DNA from: Metallyticus violacea
Taxonomy: Eukaryota; Arthropoda; Insecta; Mantodea; Metallyticidae
Assembly (NCBI GenBank): GCA_030762175.1
Contig: CM060833.1
Location: 166,011,001-166,075,000, forward strand
DNA: 64,000 nt
Direction: 5' to 3'
Under the pieces are notes generated by a model, which saw nothing but the letters and a program-made list of their open reading frames with translations, was not told the origin of the DNA and did not search any database. The position numbers and the translations under genes are program-made. The first letter of the stretch is position 1. Each line of letters starts with the position of its first letter. Positions 33,035 through 43,937 of this stretch are shown here, one piece after another.

Positions 33035-34222
33035 ATCCATCGACGTTGGAATATTCTACTTGGAAACAATTCTATTTACATCCGCGCATTCATTACCCAT
33101 AGATCCTGGATGCCCGGTGTCTCCCTCACCTCATTCCTTCCTTTCGGAGGTGTCTTCATTGGGGACGTAAGCATAAAGGTTCAGTCATGAGTAAGGCTAA
33201 AGTACCTCCACCCAAAGGGCGTTGTTGCTGAAAAACTAATTTATGTACTGTCGTTTTTCGATTTCTTTTACAGAGCAGGGCTTTTCATTTTTTTTAGTAC
33301 AGAGTGATTCACACACTCCGTTCAACATGAATGACACTAAGAACAAATTTCTGCACTTCAAATATAGAATACCTCTAGCAGAATACTAACATCAGTATAT
33401 GTTGGAACTTACCTTTCTCTTCCTGAAAGCGTAAAAACGTTATTCCATGTTCCTGGCCGCTTGTATGAGAATTCTGTTGTTAATACTATTGAGTTCAGGT
33501 GCAATACGGATTCTGCTGCAAATGGTCCAATGACCGAGGGCATATGATTGCATTCTTTATTAATCCTTTCGATTAGTCCATAGGAAAATTCCTTTGTTGT
33601 GACATCTGGAGATTTCAAGTCCACAGTATTGACTTCGAAATTATGATGTATTATTATTATTATTATTATTATTAATCAGCAATGTCTTGTTGGAAATACC
33701 CTTGATACTGCTTTACATTTATCCAATTGCTCAACAGACTCCGTGAAAATGAATCAGTGCTCTGTAGTGTTCACCGTTCTGTCGGGGGGGGGGATGTATC
33801 TGCATATTGCACATCAAACCCTGACTTTCAGCAGCAAGAGCATTGGCGCCTCATGAATTTTGGGCGGCCCGAATGCATGAATTTTGTAAATTGATATAGC
33901 CACACAAATGAAACTGCCTGTAACCAACTGCAATAGTTCACTCATTTAGCCTTATCTAATTCCTGAAACTGTGGGCTACCGACGTACTTGGCTGCTCTCT
34001 GGCACGTTCAGTAACAGCGCCCGACTCTTGCTACAGATTCCTTAATGAGTTACGGGGGACCGCTGCAATCAAACCTTGAGTCCTCAGCAAACGTCAGTTT
34101 GCACGGTTTCACTCACAAGAGGCCCAGCATCAGCGCTGTGGACGTCAAATTTCATCTGATGCGCTCTTGCTTAGAATTTGTGATCTGTAATTGTTCACAA
34201 GGAACAATGATGTATCATCTGC
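33035..34222. other. Unassigned stretch
   Basis: Contains a (TTA)n tract at 33650-33674, a G run at about 33786 and a pair of CATGAATTTT direct repeats (about 33853 and 33876). Short open frames are not recognisable. Confidence 0.4.
33650..33674. repeat. (TTA)n microsatellite
   Basis: About 25 bp of TTA/ATT trinucleotides. Confidence 0.9.
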
Positions 34223-34969
34223 CGAGGGTACCAAAAAATGTATACACACTTTCACAGTAGACATTTATTTAATATATTTCAAAGTTGGACCGAAAAACAA
34301 CAGTAATGTGCAGTATGATGTTCTGTAAACAGATGTGACTCACATCATGTAGCGTTGCTACAACAAAATGGAGCAGAGATTATCGTTTGAACAGCGGATA
34401 GCAATTTTGAAGTGATATTGGAAAACCGAGAATGTTGTTGAAGTTTAAAGACAATGGAGACGTGTGTACAGAGCAGAACGCCAACGTGAGTAACAACTGC
34501 ACGCATTCGAGACAAATTTTAGACTCATGGTACTGTATGCGATGTTCACAAGGGCAGATCTGGGAGACCTCGCACAGCAACAAGCCCGCACACTGAATAG
34601 GACGAAGAGACCCCATTGAGTTTCCACCCTGTTCTCCAGATCTAACTCCGCTAGACTTCTACCTATGGGGAAATCTTAAGAATGTTGTATACCGTAGAAA
34701 ACCAGCTAACTGACAGCACTTCGGGAAGAAATTGAAACGGCATGTGCTGCAATCGCTGAGGACACTTTCACAAACGTTGCTCAATCAGTAGTTCAACGTA
34801 CTCAGAAGTGTATCGACGTCGATGATGGGCATTTTGAGCAACTGTTGTAACTGTAAAAGTGTAAGATGATTAGTGCTCATCATTTTCTGTGTGTGTGAAT
34901 TCAGTTTTGTTATGTTAACACAGTTTTTTCTTTGCTTTAAGTGTGTATACATTTTTGGCACCCTCCGTA
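34223..34969 (+). mobile_element. Family A element, internally deleted (copy A5)
   Basis: Good termini: GAGGGTACCAAAAAATGTAT and ATACATTTTTGGCACCCTCC. One 5' unit precedes the start. The N-terminal coding part extends to GRSGRPRTATSP in a broken frame. A deletion then joins to TGAATAGGACGAAGAGACCC (the GRR.PIEFPP region). The third catalytic position is Asp here (LDFYLWG). In-frame stops and a C-terminal deletion (CCAGCTAACTG) inactivate it. Confidence 0.92.
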
Positions 34970-35801
34970 TTTTGCATCTTAACAGTAACTAACAAAAAAT
35001 GGCCGAAGCAGTTGACAACCCCGAAACCTGAATATCTTCACCATCAAACTCGCATAACTTCCGTTATACTTGCCAGCAAAATGGATCATTGTGATGTATT
35101 CCCTTTCCGAATGAATAAATAAAGATGTTGTATGTTTTATAATCACTCCGACATATGTGAGGCAGTGATTTACATTAGAGTGACGGAATTTTAGAGGTGT
35201 TCTGTAAGTAACCAATTGCTTCGTATAGAAATATGCCATGGACCGCAATTATTAACTCGTTTATTTATGTATCGTTATATCGCAGATCTTCGGAATCATG
35301 CATTGGTGATTATTAACAGCGATGTTGCAACAATGCAAACGAAATATCTAAAGCTATCCATTAACATGCAACATCTCCTGACAGAATATTTGAAACCCTA
35401 GAAACGTCAACCAGGAAGTCAAATGCAGGAGGTAACGGTTAGACTGCTGATTTTTTACTGTTTGCATTCCAAGAGCTGCCCCCAGGTTACGCAAGGAAAT
35501 AGAATTTGCATAACCGCATGTAAAAATGTAGGCATACATTCCATGGCGCAGTTGTTGAATTCTTTATTTTCGCACTGCATTACGTGTTTCCAGAGAACTC
35601 GTGTTTATTGTGGAATTAAAACCTTTGCACCAGAATTACAGAATAACCATCACTGAGCAATTATGAAATATTATGGGAACCATGCTAAGCTTACTGATCT
35701 TTAAAGCTTAGTCAGTATAACAATGACTGCCTCTGTGCCTAGGATCCCGATGTTTATGTATACTATCACACACACCGTTGAGGAGCATCATAAATTATTA
35801 A
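34970..35801. other. Unassigned stretch
   Basis: Short open frames on both strands without recognisable motifs. A perfect inverted repeat (CTAAGCTT ... AAGCTTAG, loop about 12) lies at about 35683-35712. Confidence 0.35.
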
Positions 35802-36215
35802 ATGAATATACTTTTGGGACGTTTCTTAGTGACCTTGGCAGTAGATGGCATGCTGTTTCGGCGACCGGAACTTCTAATCGCCACTAGAATCCCTGGAGCT
35901 CTAGCTGCTGGAAAGATTCCGGATACCTTTTATGGTGTGTTGATTATTTTATTTACTATTATAGTTCTTATTCTTATCTCAGCTGTGGCTTATAGATCTT
36001 TTAAGTTATGGTTGCAGGTGTATCGTATCAATCACGGTGCCACAGGGGTGGAGGCGACTTCAATCAATGATCGCGGAACCAGTGGCAGCGCGTCGGATTT
36101 CATCCGCCCCCCTGGAAGTGGTACCAGAAGTGACTACAGTCCCAAAATGTATGCACACTTTCACAGTAGATATCTATTTAATATATTTCAAAGTTGGACC
36201 GAAAAACAACAGTAA
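35802..36215 (+). CDS. Open frame with one membrane helix, running into a mariner terminus
   Basis: ATG at 35802 directly follows an in-frame TAA. Residues 1-45 are mixed (RRPELLIATRIPGALAAGK). Residues about 47-66 form a strong hydrophobic helix (FYGVLIILFTIIVLILISAV). A basic flank (YRSFKLWLQVYR) and a Gly/Ser/Thr-rich hydrophilic tail follow, suggesting a single-pass or C-terminal membrane anchor with a cytoplasmic tail. The last 22 residues or so (from about 36140) are encoded by the 5' terminus of family A copy A6, so the original C-terminus was replaced or the frame is an exon interrupted by the insertion. I do not recognise the family. It could equally be a chance frame or part of an old viral or retroelement envelope-like gene; no evidence decides. 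Confidence 0.35.
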   Translation: MNILLGRFLVTLAVDGMLFRRPELLIATRIPGALAAGKIPDTFYGVLIILFTIIVLILISAVAYRSFKLWLQVYRINHGATGVEATSINDRGTSGSASDFIRPPGSGTRSDYSPKMYAHFHSRYLFNIFQSWTEKQQ

Positions 36216-37092
36216 TATGTAGTATGATGTTCTGTAATCAGATGTGACTCACATACATAATGATAGCGTTGCTACGTGACAGGTAAATCAACAATGAACA
36301 AATGAAGCCAAGATTATCGTGTGGTGTTCTGTAAAGAGATGTGACTCACGTACATTATGATAGCGTTGCTACGAGACAGGTAAATCAACAATGAACAAAT
36401 GAAGCCAAGGTTATCGTATGCTTTTCTGTAAACAGATGTGACTCACGTACATTATAATAGCGTTGCTACAAGACAGGTAAATCAACAATGAACAAACGAA
36501 GTTAAGATTATCATATGATGTTCTGTAAACAGTTGTGACTCACATTACGTTATGATAGCGTTGCTACGTGACAGGTGAATCAACAATGAACAAATGAAGT
36601 CAAGATATCGTATGATGTTCTGTAAACAGACGTGACTCACATTACGTTATGCTGACGTTGCTACAAAAAATGGAGCCAAGATAATCGTTTGAACAGCAGA
36701 AAGCAAGCTTGAAGTGATATTGGAAAACCGAGAATGTTGTTGAAGTTCAAAGGCAATGGAGACGTGTGTACAGAACAGAACCGCCAACGCGAGTAACAAT
36801 TGCACGCATTCGAGACAAATTTGAGACTCATGGTACCGTATGCGATGTTCACAAGGGCAGATCTGGGAGACCTCCCACAGCAACAAGCCCTGCATCCTCG
36901 GCTAGCAAACGTTGCTCAATCAGTAGTTCAACGTATTCAGATGTGTATCGACCTCGATGATGAGCATTTTGAGCAACTGTTGTAACTGTAAAAGTCTAAG
37001 ATGATTAGTGCTCATCATTTGTGTGAATTCAGTTTTGTTAACACTGTGTTTTCTTCGCTTGAAGTGTGTGTAAATTTTTTGTCACCCTCTGT
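36136..37092 (+). mobile_element. Family A element with expanded 5' tandem units (copy A6)
   Basis: The 5' terminus is shortened (CAGTCCCAAAATGTATGCAC). Five consecutive units of about 97 bp then precede the transposase start (about 36669). N-terminal coding resembles VYRTEPPTRVTIARIRDKFE and runs to GRSGRPPTATSPASS. A deletion then joins to the GCAAACGTTGCTCAATCAG section near the C-terminus. The 3' terminus is degraded (GTAAATTTTTTGTCACCCTC). No catalytic residues remain. Confidence 0.9.
36226..36660 (+). repeat. Tandem array of a 97-bp subterminal unit inside copy A6
   Basis: Units start at about 36226, 36323, 36419, 36517 and 36614. Each begins (G)ATGTTCTGTAAACAG-ATGTGACTCAC and carries TAGCGTTGCTACGTGACAGG, TAAATCAACAATGAACAAAT and GAAGCCAAGATTATCGT. 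The last section is nearly identical to the transposase start context (AAATGGAGCCAAGATTATCG). The unit therefore appears to have arisen by duplication of the 5' untranslated region together with the first codons. Confidence 0.9.
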
Positions 37093-37105
37093 ATTTATAT
37101 GCCTA

Positions 37106-37361
37106 ACTATTGAGGCATCACAGGCGGTGGACATTGATGATACATGAGGTGAAATGGTAAAATGGGAAAGGATTTTTTTTTTAAAGAACGGAAGCGTTTA
37201 GGGAACCTCCCCAGCATTTATCATTAATGACCACTAAGGAAAAGCTGGAAAAAATTTAGTACGGGATCGGTCTTGGTGGGAATCGGATGTTCTTTAACAC
37301 CTCAGGTGATCAGCGTCTCCCGCTCATGACTCCGCGCCATAACAACCGTGATCACTTTTGG
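37106..37361 (-). mobile_element. SINE family H, copy H6, with a family I-like insert
   Basis: Minus-strand copy with the usual body. The B-box region is replaced at about 37288-37320 by ATGTTCTTTAACACCTCAGG and TGATCAGCGTCT, which match the 3' end of SINE family I (GCTCTTTAACATCTCAGGTC, ATCAGCGTCC). The head on the far side (CCCGCTCATGACTCCGCGCC) resumes family H. Confidence 0.8.
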
Positions 37362-38370
37362 GAATATCCTGGGTTCGATTCCAAGCTGAACGTAATAAGA
37401 CATTTTATTTCATTAATAAGGTTCTTTGTTAGGCCCAGAGTGTGGTATATGAGTATGAAATGTGTTTGTTGGTGTGGAAAACCAACAAACTTAACCAGCT
37501 AGCCGATTTTCAGATCTGCCATTGGACAAATATCTGAAGCATATCATGCGGTCATTAATGACTAACATATCAGAAAAGATGTGTGCCCACAAATTAACCT
37601 AAAAAGAAAACATAAGTCAATATGTATTAATTTGCAGTTATCCTCGTGCAGGACTTCATTTATAAACTCGCGCTGATTCAGGTGGAAAGAAGAAGAAAGC
37701 TAAAGAGTAAGAGAGTATAGATGAATGAAATGAAAGGTGAAAACTAGAAGATTTAGGACAATGCAGAAGGAAAAATTATAGGGCGCTGGGCTTTGAACTT
37801 AGAAAAAGTTATAATTGAACATTTGTTTTAAATAGATTCTTTGTGTGTTTCTCCCTTTTTCATGTTAACCAGACAAAATGTATTCCATATCTAATACTAC
37901 CAAACTTTAGTTATAAACCTTGTCCGCTCACGCGTTATTTACGCGTTGGATACTAAACAATCTTACCTTTGAAACTGATATTTTCCGGTTAAACAGACAC
38001 CAAGAAAACACATTTTCATTCACACTCTGGATGTTTTTATTACGTTTCAATATCTCTGCTTCTTTTACTAATTTCGGAAGTGATTCTGTTAGATTTAAGT
38101 CATTTTTGTCTAGATTTTCCTTTGTTTTGCACTCGTGTTTTTGTTTCGTATTGAACCAGTAGATTAAAAATTGTGCGAATTATTATGAACTGCAATCCTG
38201 AAAGGAGGAAACTAAAAAAATAAATTCCCCATACACATGATGAGATGATTAGTATTTAAAGTAACGTTTACACACAAAAGTACGTTACTCCAGAGACAAC
38301 TGTGTAATGAATATATACAGTGGCAGGGTTTAAAAAACGAATAAAGAACATGACAAAGGGAACATGAAGT
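37362..38370. other. Unassigned AT-rich stretch
   Basis: No transposon ends. An 80-codon frame (37920-38162) lacks an ATG start and recognisable motifs. Confidence 0.35.
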
Positions 38371-38770
38371 ACGGGCGACTTGGTACGTCTGGTTGCTTGA
38401 GACTCGCATCCGGAAGGTCCAGATTCAATTCCCGGCTTGTTGATCTTGGGTTTTCCGTCATTTCCCCTAGTCACTTAGGCTAATGCTGGGATGGTGTGGG
38501 GTGACTTGCGCTAGGGAAAAAATTCCTGTCCTAGCGTCTGGTGCGTTTCGCGTGGATGCCTTTTCGAGACACCTCGGAAAACTTGGGGTAGGATCTTAGC
38601 GATAGCTGCATGAACCCGCCGGCGTCTGGGACTTGTCATCTCTGGAAACGTCAGGGACCCCGCCTACGCCCTTGTTCGAATTCCTAGAGTTCCTGCCCTC
38701 CCGGTATATCCTCCTCATTCTTTTCTACCGGAGATACCTTTCGGGAGCATATGTATGATAAAGTCCGTGG
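38371..38770 (+). repeat. SINE-like repeat, family K (copy K2)
   Basis: The head has B-box-like CCAGATTCAATTCCCGGC (about 38410-38436) after a weak A-box region. The body shares CTTGGGTTTTCCGTC, CCCTAGTCACTTAGGCTAAT and later blocks with copy K1. It ends in a GC-richer 3' region (ACCCGCCGGCGTCTGGGAC, TACCTTTCGGGAG). Probably a tRNA-derived element with a long body; its ends are not defined. Confidence 0.55.
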
Positions 38771-39786
38771 TGCGAAATCATTAGGACAGTAGAAAAAGTA
38801 TAAAGTGCCCCAAATGAATTCATTTGAAATCCTTTATCGTCCATCTGATTGTTATTCCCTAGATATCTTTATGTACACCACGACATCATAGTTGATTACT
38901 ATGGTATGAGTTGTTGGTATTTCAAATTATCATTTTAAATATCTCCTAAATGCCTATTGCAATAATACGTTGTTTCGCAGGAGTGAAAGGGAAAAGGATC
39001 ATAAATATAAGTTTCAATGAGATTATATGCATATAAAATGGGATAAAGGTCATGTTTTAATGATAATACATTTATTGGTCAAGCGACAAACATGAATAAT
39101 TTCAGGAAAATTAGAACGTGTATGATCATTGATATTCTACCACTCAGATGCAACTAACTTAACTATTCATGTCTGCACGATGCATAAAAAGAAAGTGGAC
39201 GATACGGTACTTCGATTCAGCTCCGAGCAGAATAAATTTGCATTTTTAGCTTTATAAGTTGTAAATTAACGTGGCTTCAAAGCTACTTAACCTGCCAGTT
39301 TAATAATGAAATTACAAGAGTGGTGAAACAAAATTAACACACACATCCACCTATTAAAATGAAATCACCTAGCTCTAAATTAAATTCTAAATAATGACCG
39401 CGATAAGAAATCTGCATTAGTGACCATAGTCAATTTGCTTATGCAACCTTTTTAATAGGATAGTTATTATCTTATGCAGAATAATTAATAACACTAATTA
39501 AAGCATAAAATGTTCAACTGTTACCTTAAATAATCAGCGTATAATGTGTTAATTTAGGCACTTTCCCTCTTGGTAGGTATGGACAAAGCAGTTAAAGACT
39601 CTCGATAAATTGTTCACTCTTTGTTTTATGTTTTTGTATATTTTAAGGGATATTCAATAGCACTGTAATGTTTTTTCTATGTTCAGAATTTGTTTAATTT
39701 AATTCTAAACGCACTTGATTGTTTCTCAATTCTTTAATTATACAGTATTATTTCTCCATGAAGCGATTTGTTGTCAAGATCGAGTG
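38771..39786. other. Unassigned AT-rich stretch
   Basis: If the LTR call at 39890-41500 is right, this would be internal sequence of that element (minus strand), but no gag or pol motif was found. Confidence 0.3.
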
Positions 39787-39889
39787 GCCTCATATTGGGC
39801 GCCAATTTTGAAGCGGTTTACTAGGCTCAGTCTGGGCAACAATATCAAAATGTATGGTTTGGTGTATGGCAGCCCCAAGTTGGGTGCCA
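39787..39889 (-). other. Two primer-binding-site-like sequences in tandem
   Basis: On the minus strand TGGCACCCAACTTGGGGC (39889-39872) and TGGCGCCCAATATGAGGC (39804-39787) lie 85 bp apart. Each is preceded by a similar phrase (CGCTACAAAAC and CGCTTCAAAAT). The first matches the 18-nt tRNA-Lys(1,2) primer-binding site used by several LTR retroelements at 16 of 18 positions (from memory of that site); the second is more diverged. This suggests the 3' edge of an LTR followed by its leader. Confidence 0.5.
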
Positions 39890-40081
39890 GTTTTGTAGCG
39901 ATTTAGTTGTTGATCGCCATATTTTATAATGTCGTATCGTTAATTGACTATTGGTCGCTTTGGTGTTGCTGCCCAAGCTTCATAACAACAATATCTCAAA
40001 GTTTTGTTCCGCTATTTTGTTACTCGTGCTCAACAGAACGGGGAGAGGATATCGACGGTGTAAACAATTACGCGATGCGAC

Positions 40082-40084
<3 letters not shown>

Positions 40085-40122
<38 letters not shown>
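40085..40122. repeat. (TA)n microsatellite
   Basis: About 38 bp of TA dinucleotides. Confidence 0.95.
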
Positions 40123-40124
<2 letters not shown>

Positions 40125-40231
40125 TAGCTTATTATTCGCAAAATCGTTCGCATCCTCTGGTGGTCTGCGTGGCTACGTTGAGTATTAGTTAACTGCCGCG
40201 ACTTCCAAGCAGGCGATCAGAATCCGATAAT

Positions 40232-40564
40232 TTAGCTTTTTCTTTCTTTCTTTCTTTTCTTTTCTTTTTTTTTTTTTTTGATTTATTTATGGACGCTCTT
40301 TAACAGCTCAGGTCATCAGCGTCCCATTCAACTCAGGGCGTGAAACGGCTGACAAATTTTGCTCAGAGGCCTCTTCTTTCAGGCTTGAGGTTCTTTTTCG
40401 TGCCGTAAATTTACGACACGGGAACCACGGCTTTACTTCCCTTCCGAAGGAAGCCATACGTACGATTTTTACGCCCGAAAAAAATCCATCAGTCCTGGCC
40501 GGGTTTGAACCCGCGTTCTTGGGTGTAGGAGGAAAGTATGGTAACCACTACACCACCAGGACCG
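40232..40564 (-). mobile_element. SINE family I, copy I2, with (GAAA)n tail
   Basis: Full-length minus-strand copy. Head TCCTGGTGGTGTAGTGGTTA and GGGTTCAAACCCGG on the minus strand; the full body ends GGACGCTGATGACC and GAGCGTCCATAAATAAATC. The tail is poly-A followed by (GAAA)n, seen as CTTT repeats at 40232-40279 on the plus strand. Confidence 0.92.
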
Positions 40565-41173
40565 ACTTATATAATAGCTTACTGAACTGACTTTCCCCGA
40601 ATATCTGGTCCTCTGGACTAATGATATTAATTGCACGTCTGAACTGCGTAAGTCAGCTGATGAACTCAAAACTGACTATATCTGACTGACTGGCGCGAAC
40701 TGATATCTGAGCTGGACCGCCTGCCCCAGCGGAGCAAATGCCTCCTTATATATTGGATTTAAATTAATAGATGTTGGCTTCACTAAGCAACGGGGATCAC
40801 ACAAGCACGAGCATGTCTCGAGCCTTGCTTTAAAAATTCAAAATATACATCTACTATTGGTTGGTTCAAATTCACCTGCCAACGCATGCCACCCGCTACT
40901 GTTTGCAATTTTAAAACATTTATTTACATTGGTCAGTACAAAGTTAACTATACAACCGTTGGCAAGTTCATTCGCCTTAACGTATTTAATGAACTTTGGC
41001 TTTATTAACACTCGCCAACGGTAGGTCTTTTAAGAAGTGGCACAATATTGGTCCCTTTAGGTTTATTCTAACTTTGAATATCAGTTCATAGCCTCATTAG
41101 CGTTTCTAGCTCCCCTAAACAGCTACACCAAAGAACTTTCTATTTTCTCGACATACAATTCACATATTGAAAT

Positions 41174-41409
41174 ACCACCACGGGTGGCCGAGGCCGTTAA
41201 GACGCGGACTCATGAGCGGGAGGTCTGGGGTTTGAATCCCGCCAGGACCGTACTCCCTGACTGAGGTTTTTCCAGATTTTCCTCAGTCCTCATAACTGGA
41301 AAATGCCGGGGAGGTGCCCTAAACTTAGGCCTGGAACGTTTCCTTCCTTAAAAAAAATCACCAGTGTTCATTCAGTAGTAAAAACGGGTGTTAAACACCG
41401 TTAAAAAAA
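41174..41409 (+). mobile_element. SINE family H, copy H7, with target-site duplication
   Basis: Plus-strand copy: ACCACCACGGGTGGCCGAGG, GGGGTTTGAATCCCGCC, common body, then a short deletion (the CATTTCATCTCATGTATC and CACCGCCTGTG sections are lost). The tail is TTAAACACCGTTAAAAAAAA. A 12-bp direct repeat ACATATTGAAAT flanks it (41162-41173; 41410-41421). Confidence 0.94.
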
Positions 41410-41651
41410 ACATATTGAAATTAAACCTTATGATACATATATACACAATGCTTGTATTACTAACTACAATTAGGTTTGCAACATAAACATATTTTAGTGG
41501 GGTTAGGCTGTTAGGACTGTTTCATTCAATATAATATATTTGACTCTGAAGTCAGAGTTTATTTGTCGCTGCGATTCAACTCCACAGGTCTGTCTCTCAT
41601 TCATGGTCCACTGAAGTCCAGAGATATCTTCCCTAGTACATAGTACCTAGT

Positions 41652-41826
41652 ACTGAGGTTTTCCTCAGTCCTCATAACTGGCAAATGCCGGGGAGGTACT
41701 GTAAACTTAGGCCTGGAATGCTTCCTTCCTTAAAAAAAAATCCTTTCACAATATATTTCATTTCAGGAATCATCAGTGTTCACCGCCTATGGTGCCTCAA
41801 CAGCAAAAATGGGCGTTAAACACTAC
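41652..41826 (+). mobile_element. SINE family H, copy H8, head missing
   Basis: Starts at ACTGAGGTTTTCCTCAGTCC and continues through ATGCCGGGGAGGTAC, TTCATTTCAGGAATCATCAG, CACCGCCTATGGTGCCTCA and GGGCGTTAAACACTA. The tRNA-like head is absent. Confidence 0.9.
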
Positions 41827-43937
41827 TCAGATAAAATAAATGTTCTTCAGTATTGACAATATCAAAATAACCAGTGGATAATTGTATTGACACTCCGGAC
41901 AGAGATATGAAGCTAAAAAGTGAGTCATTAAGTTGTTATTGGCCGATCGTCCCAAATAAGAACAGTCCGATGATGACCGCATTCCGGCCAATGAGTGATC
42001 CACTGATATCTCTCCAGAACATTTCTTAAACACCTTTGAATGTTGGTGATGGACTCATTTTTCGCCAAAAGTAATTCAATTACTGCTGTTTGTTTATAAC
42101 ACAATCACAGAGACTCTATTTTGAAAGCTAGTAGCATTACTTTCTCTTACGGAAAAAGAGGAAAGAGAGAAGATTCAAAGACAGCACATATCGAATATTG
42201 ACATTTCTCCAAGAGTCGAGGAAAAAAATAACAGTTTTTTTAATTATTCAACGCCTCTCGTATAAAGGATAGAAAGTGAATTCTTTACTATGGTAATTTG
42301 ATAGTGATCTGTGCTTGGATTGTTTCCAACAAGCAGGGAAACAGTTCTGTGTATTCTAATTGTGCTGGATACCCTCTAAATTGCCAATTCTTTCTTGTGC
42401 TTAAACCCCCTTTTTTTCTGTGAATTTTTCCTTAAATTTACTAGTCGCTAAAACAAAATTTTTTGTTTGTACTACGTCCAGTTTGATGCTTGTTTAGTAA
42501 TTGGAGGGTGGGTTTATGCTACAACGCTCTAGCCCATTCTAACACGAACAGACTTACTGCATACACGTTATAAGAAAACTTACATAGCAGATGCTACAAG
42601 TTAAAAACCTGCAGCGAATGGCTAAATAAGACAGCCGGAGCAGTTCCAAGGCCACCGGTAAGTGGCGCTGCTACCTTCTTACGTAAGAGCTGTTGGAATC
42701 CGGAACCTATCACACAACCATCATCTCAGCTTTCTCTGGACCTGAAGATGACCCTTTTGGCGGGGGTGGAGGTTGTGAAACTCCTTTCATCTCTGTTTCT
42801 CTCTCTCTCTGACATGCCAGCAAAGGAATGCCTGGATCACCGCGTGTCAAAATCTCGCTTCACTTTTCTCTGCGAGCGTGCACCAGAAACCGCGAACTGC
42901 ACAGTTCTTCCCAGTTCACTATTGTGACATACATCGTTATCTCTATGCAGGTCACAAAGCCGCTATTGTTGCAGAATTGGGGGAATCTGCATTGTGCTCC
43001 GTGACATCCAGATATGGCATCAACCAATTATCTCTCCACGATCGTGGCCTACATATGGACATGTAAATTGTAGCGGTTTTTATAGGGGACGCCGACGTAG
43101 GGTTGAGGTCCTGATTTGCAATGGAATCCATGTGTGTCGTCGTAGACGTTGACCTAACTACCACCACAATATACTCGGCTAGTTCAGGGTTTTGTATTAT
43201 AGCTGGATTTTTCAGATTAATACCTCTGGGGTGAAGGAGTGTGATTTTAAATATAACAAAATCACAATGGATAGAAGTCTACGGAGTTTATTAATGTTTT
43301 GTTGTCATGACACAAAGGTCACTTTTCCGATTACGATATGCTCTGAGTATATTATTATATGCACATTGAATATGAGACAGACGTGTTATAATTTATGTTT
43401 CTCTTCCGAAAACTGTCTTTTTGTGTTCTTGCATGCAATTTCCCCATTTCCCTATATGAATATTAATTCAAACTCGTAACTCTTGTCATTCACCACAATA
43501 ATTTTACGAAATATTAATCTTTATGTAATGTTAAATTACTGCTTCACTATATGGAATACTAGTCACGATTTCTGCTAATGAAATTTACAACACAACTTCT
43601 CTCGACGGAATTCAACGCATAACTTACAAATTTTAAGATGAAAACAGTCACTTATTACAATAGTATTGCTATAATACTATACGTTGCAGTGCATTATATT
43701 TCCAACATATGTATACCAAACGAATGAAAATCGTTAATTTCTATTTAGTCGCAATAAAGCTGTCTGTCTCGTGTTTCATTCTTGGTACACATTGTTAATG
43801 TTGTTACGCTTGCCATTGGTTGATTCACTTAGTATTACAATTTTCTTAGTATTACAATCTGTAGTTTAATCTTTTCATATTCTTGGCTACGTATGTGTTC
43901 CTTTGAACCGTTACATTTAATATTATAAATATTGTCA
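41827..43937. other. Unassigned stretch
   Basis: AT-rich except about 42640-43150, which is nearer 50% GC with a (CT)n run (about 42797-42822). Open frames there on both strands (42878-43066; 42952-43167) overlap each other and match nothing I know. Confidence 0.35.

Larger units (their letters stand above)
39890..41500 (-). mobile_element. Probable solo or partial LTR, minus strand, with two SINE insertions
   Basis: Placed by the primer-binding-site-like sequences just beyond its right (minus-strand 3') edge. Inside, the minus strand has ATATATAAGGAGG (TATA box, about 40754-40742), then GCTCAGATATCAGTTCGCGC and a run of CAGTCAGTCAG, typical of an LTR transcription start region. SINE I2 and SINE H7 interrupt it. 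The outer boundary (about 41500) is uncertain. No coding region or second LTR was identified, so the element class (Gypsy-like from the Lys primer) is inference. Confidence 0.4.

Noticed and set aside
33844..33862. Further primer-binding site (TGGCGCCTCATG)
   Set aside because: Only TGGCGCC matches. The remaining bases do not fit any tRNA 3' end I can recall, and there is no LTR edge.
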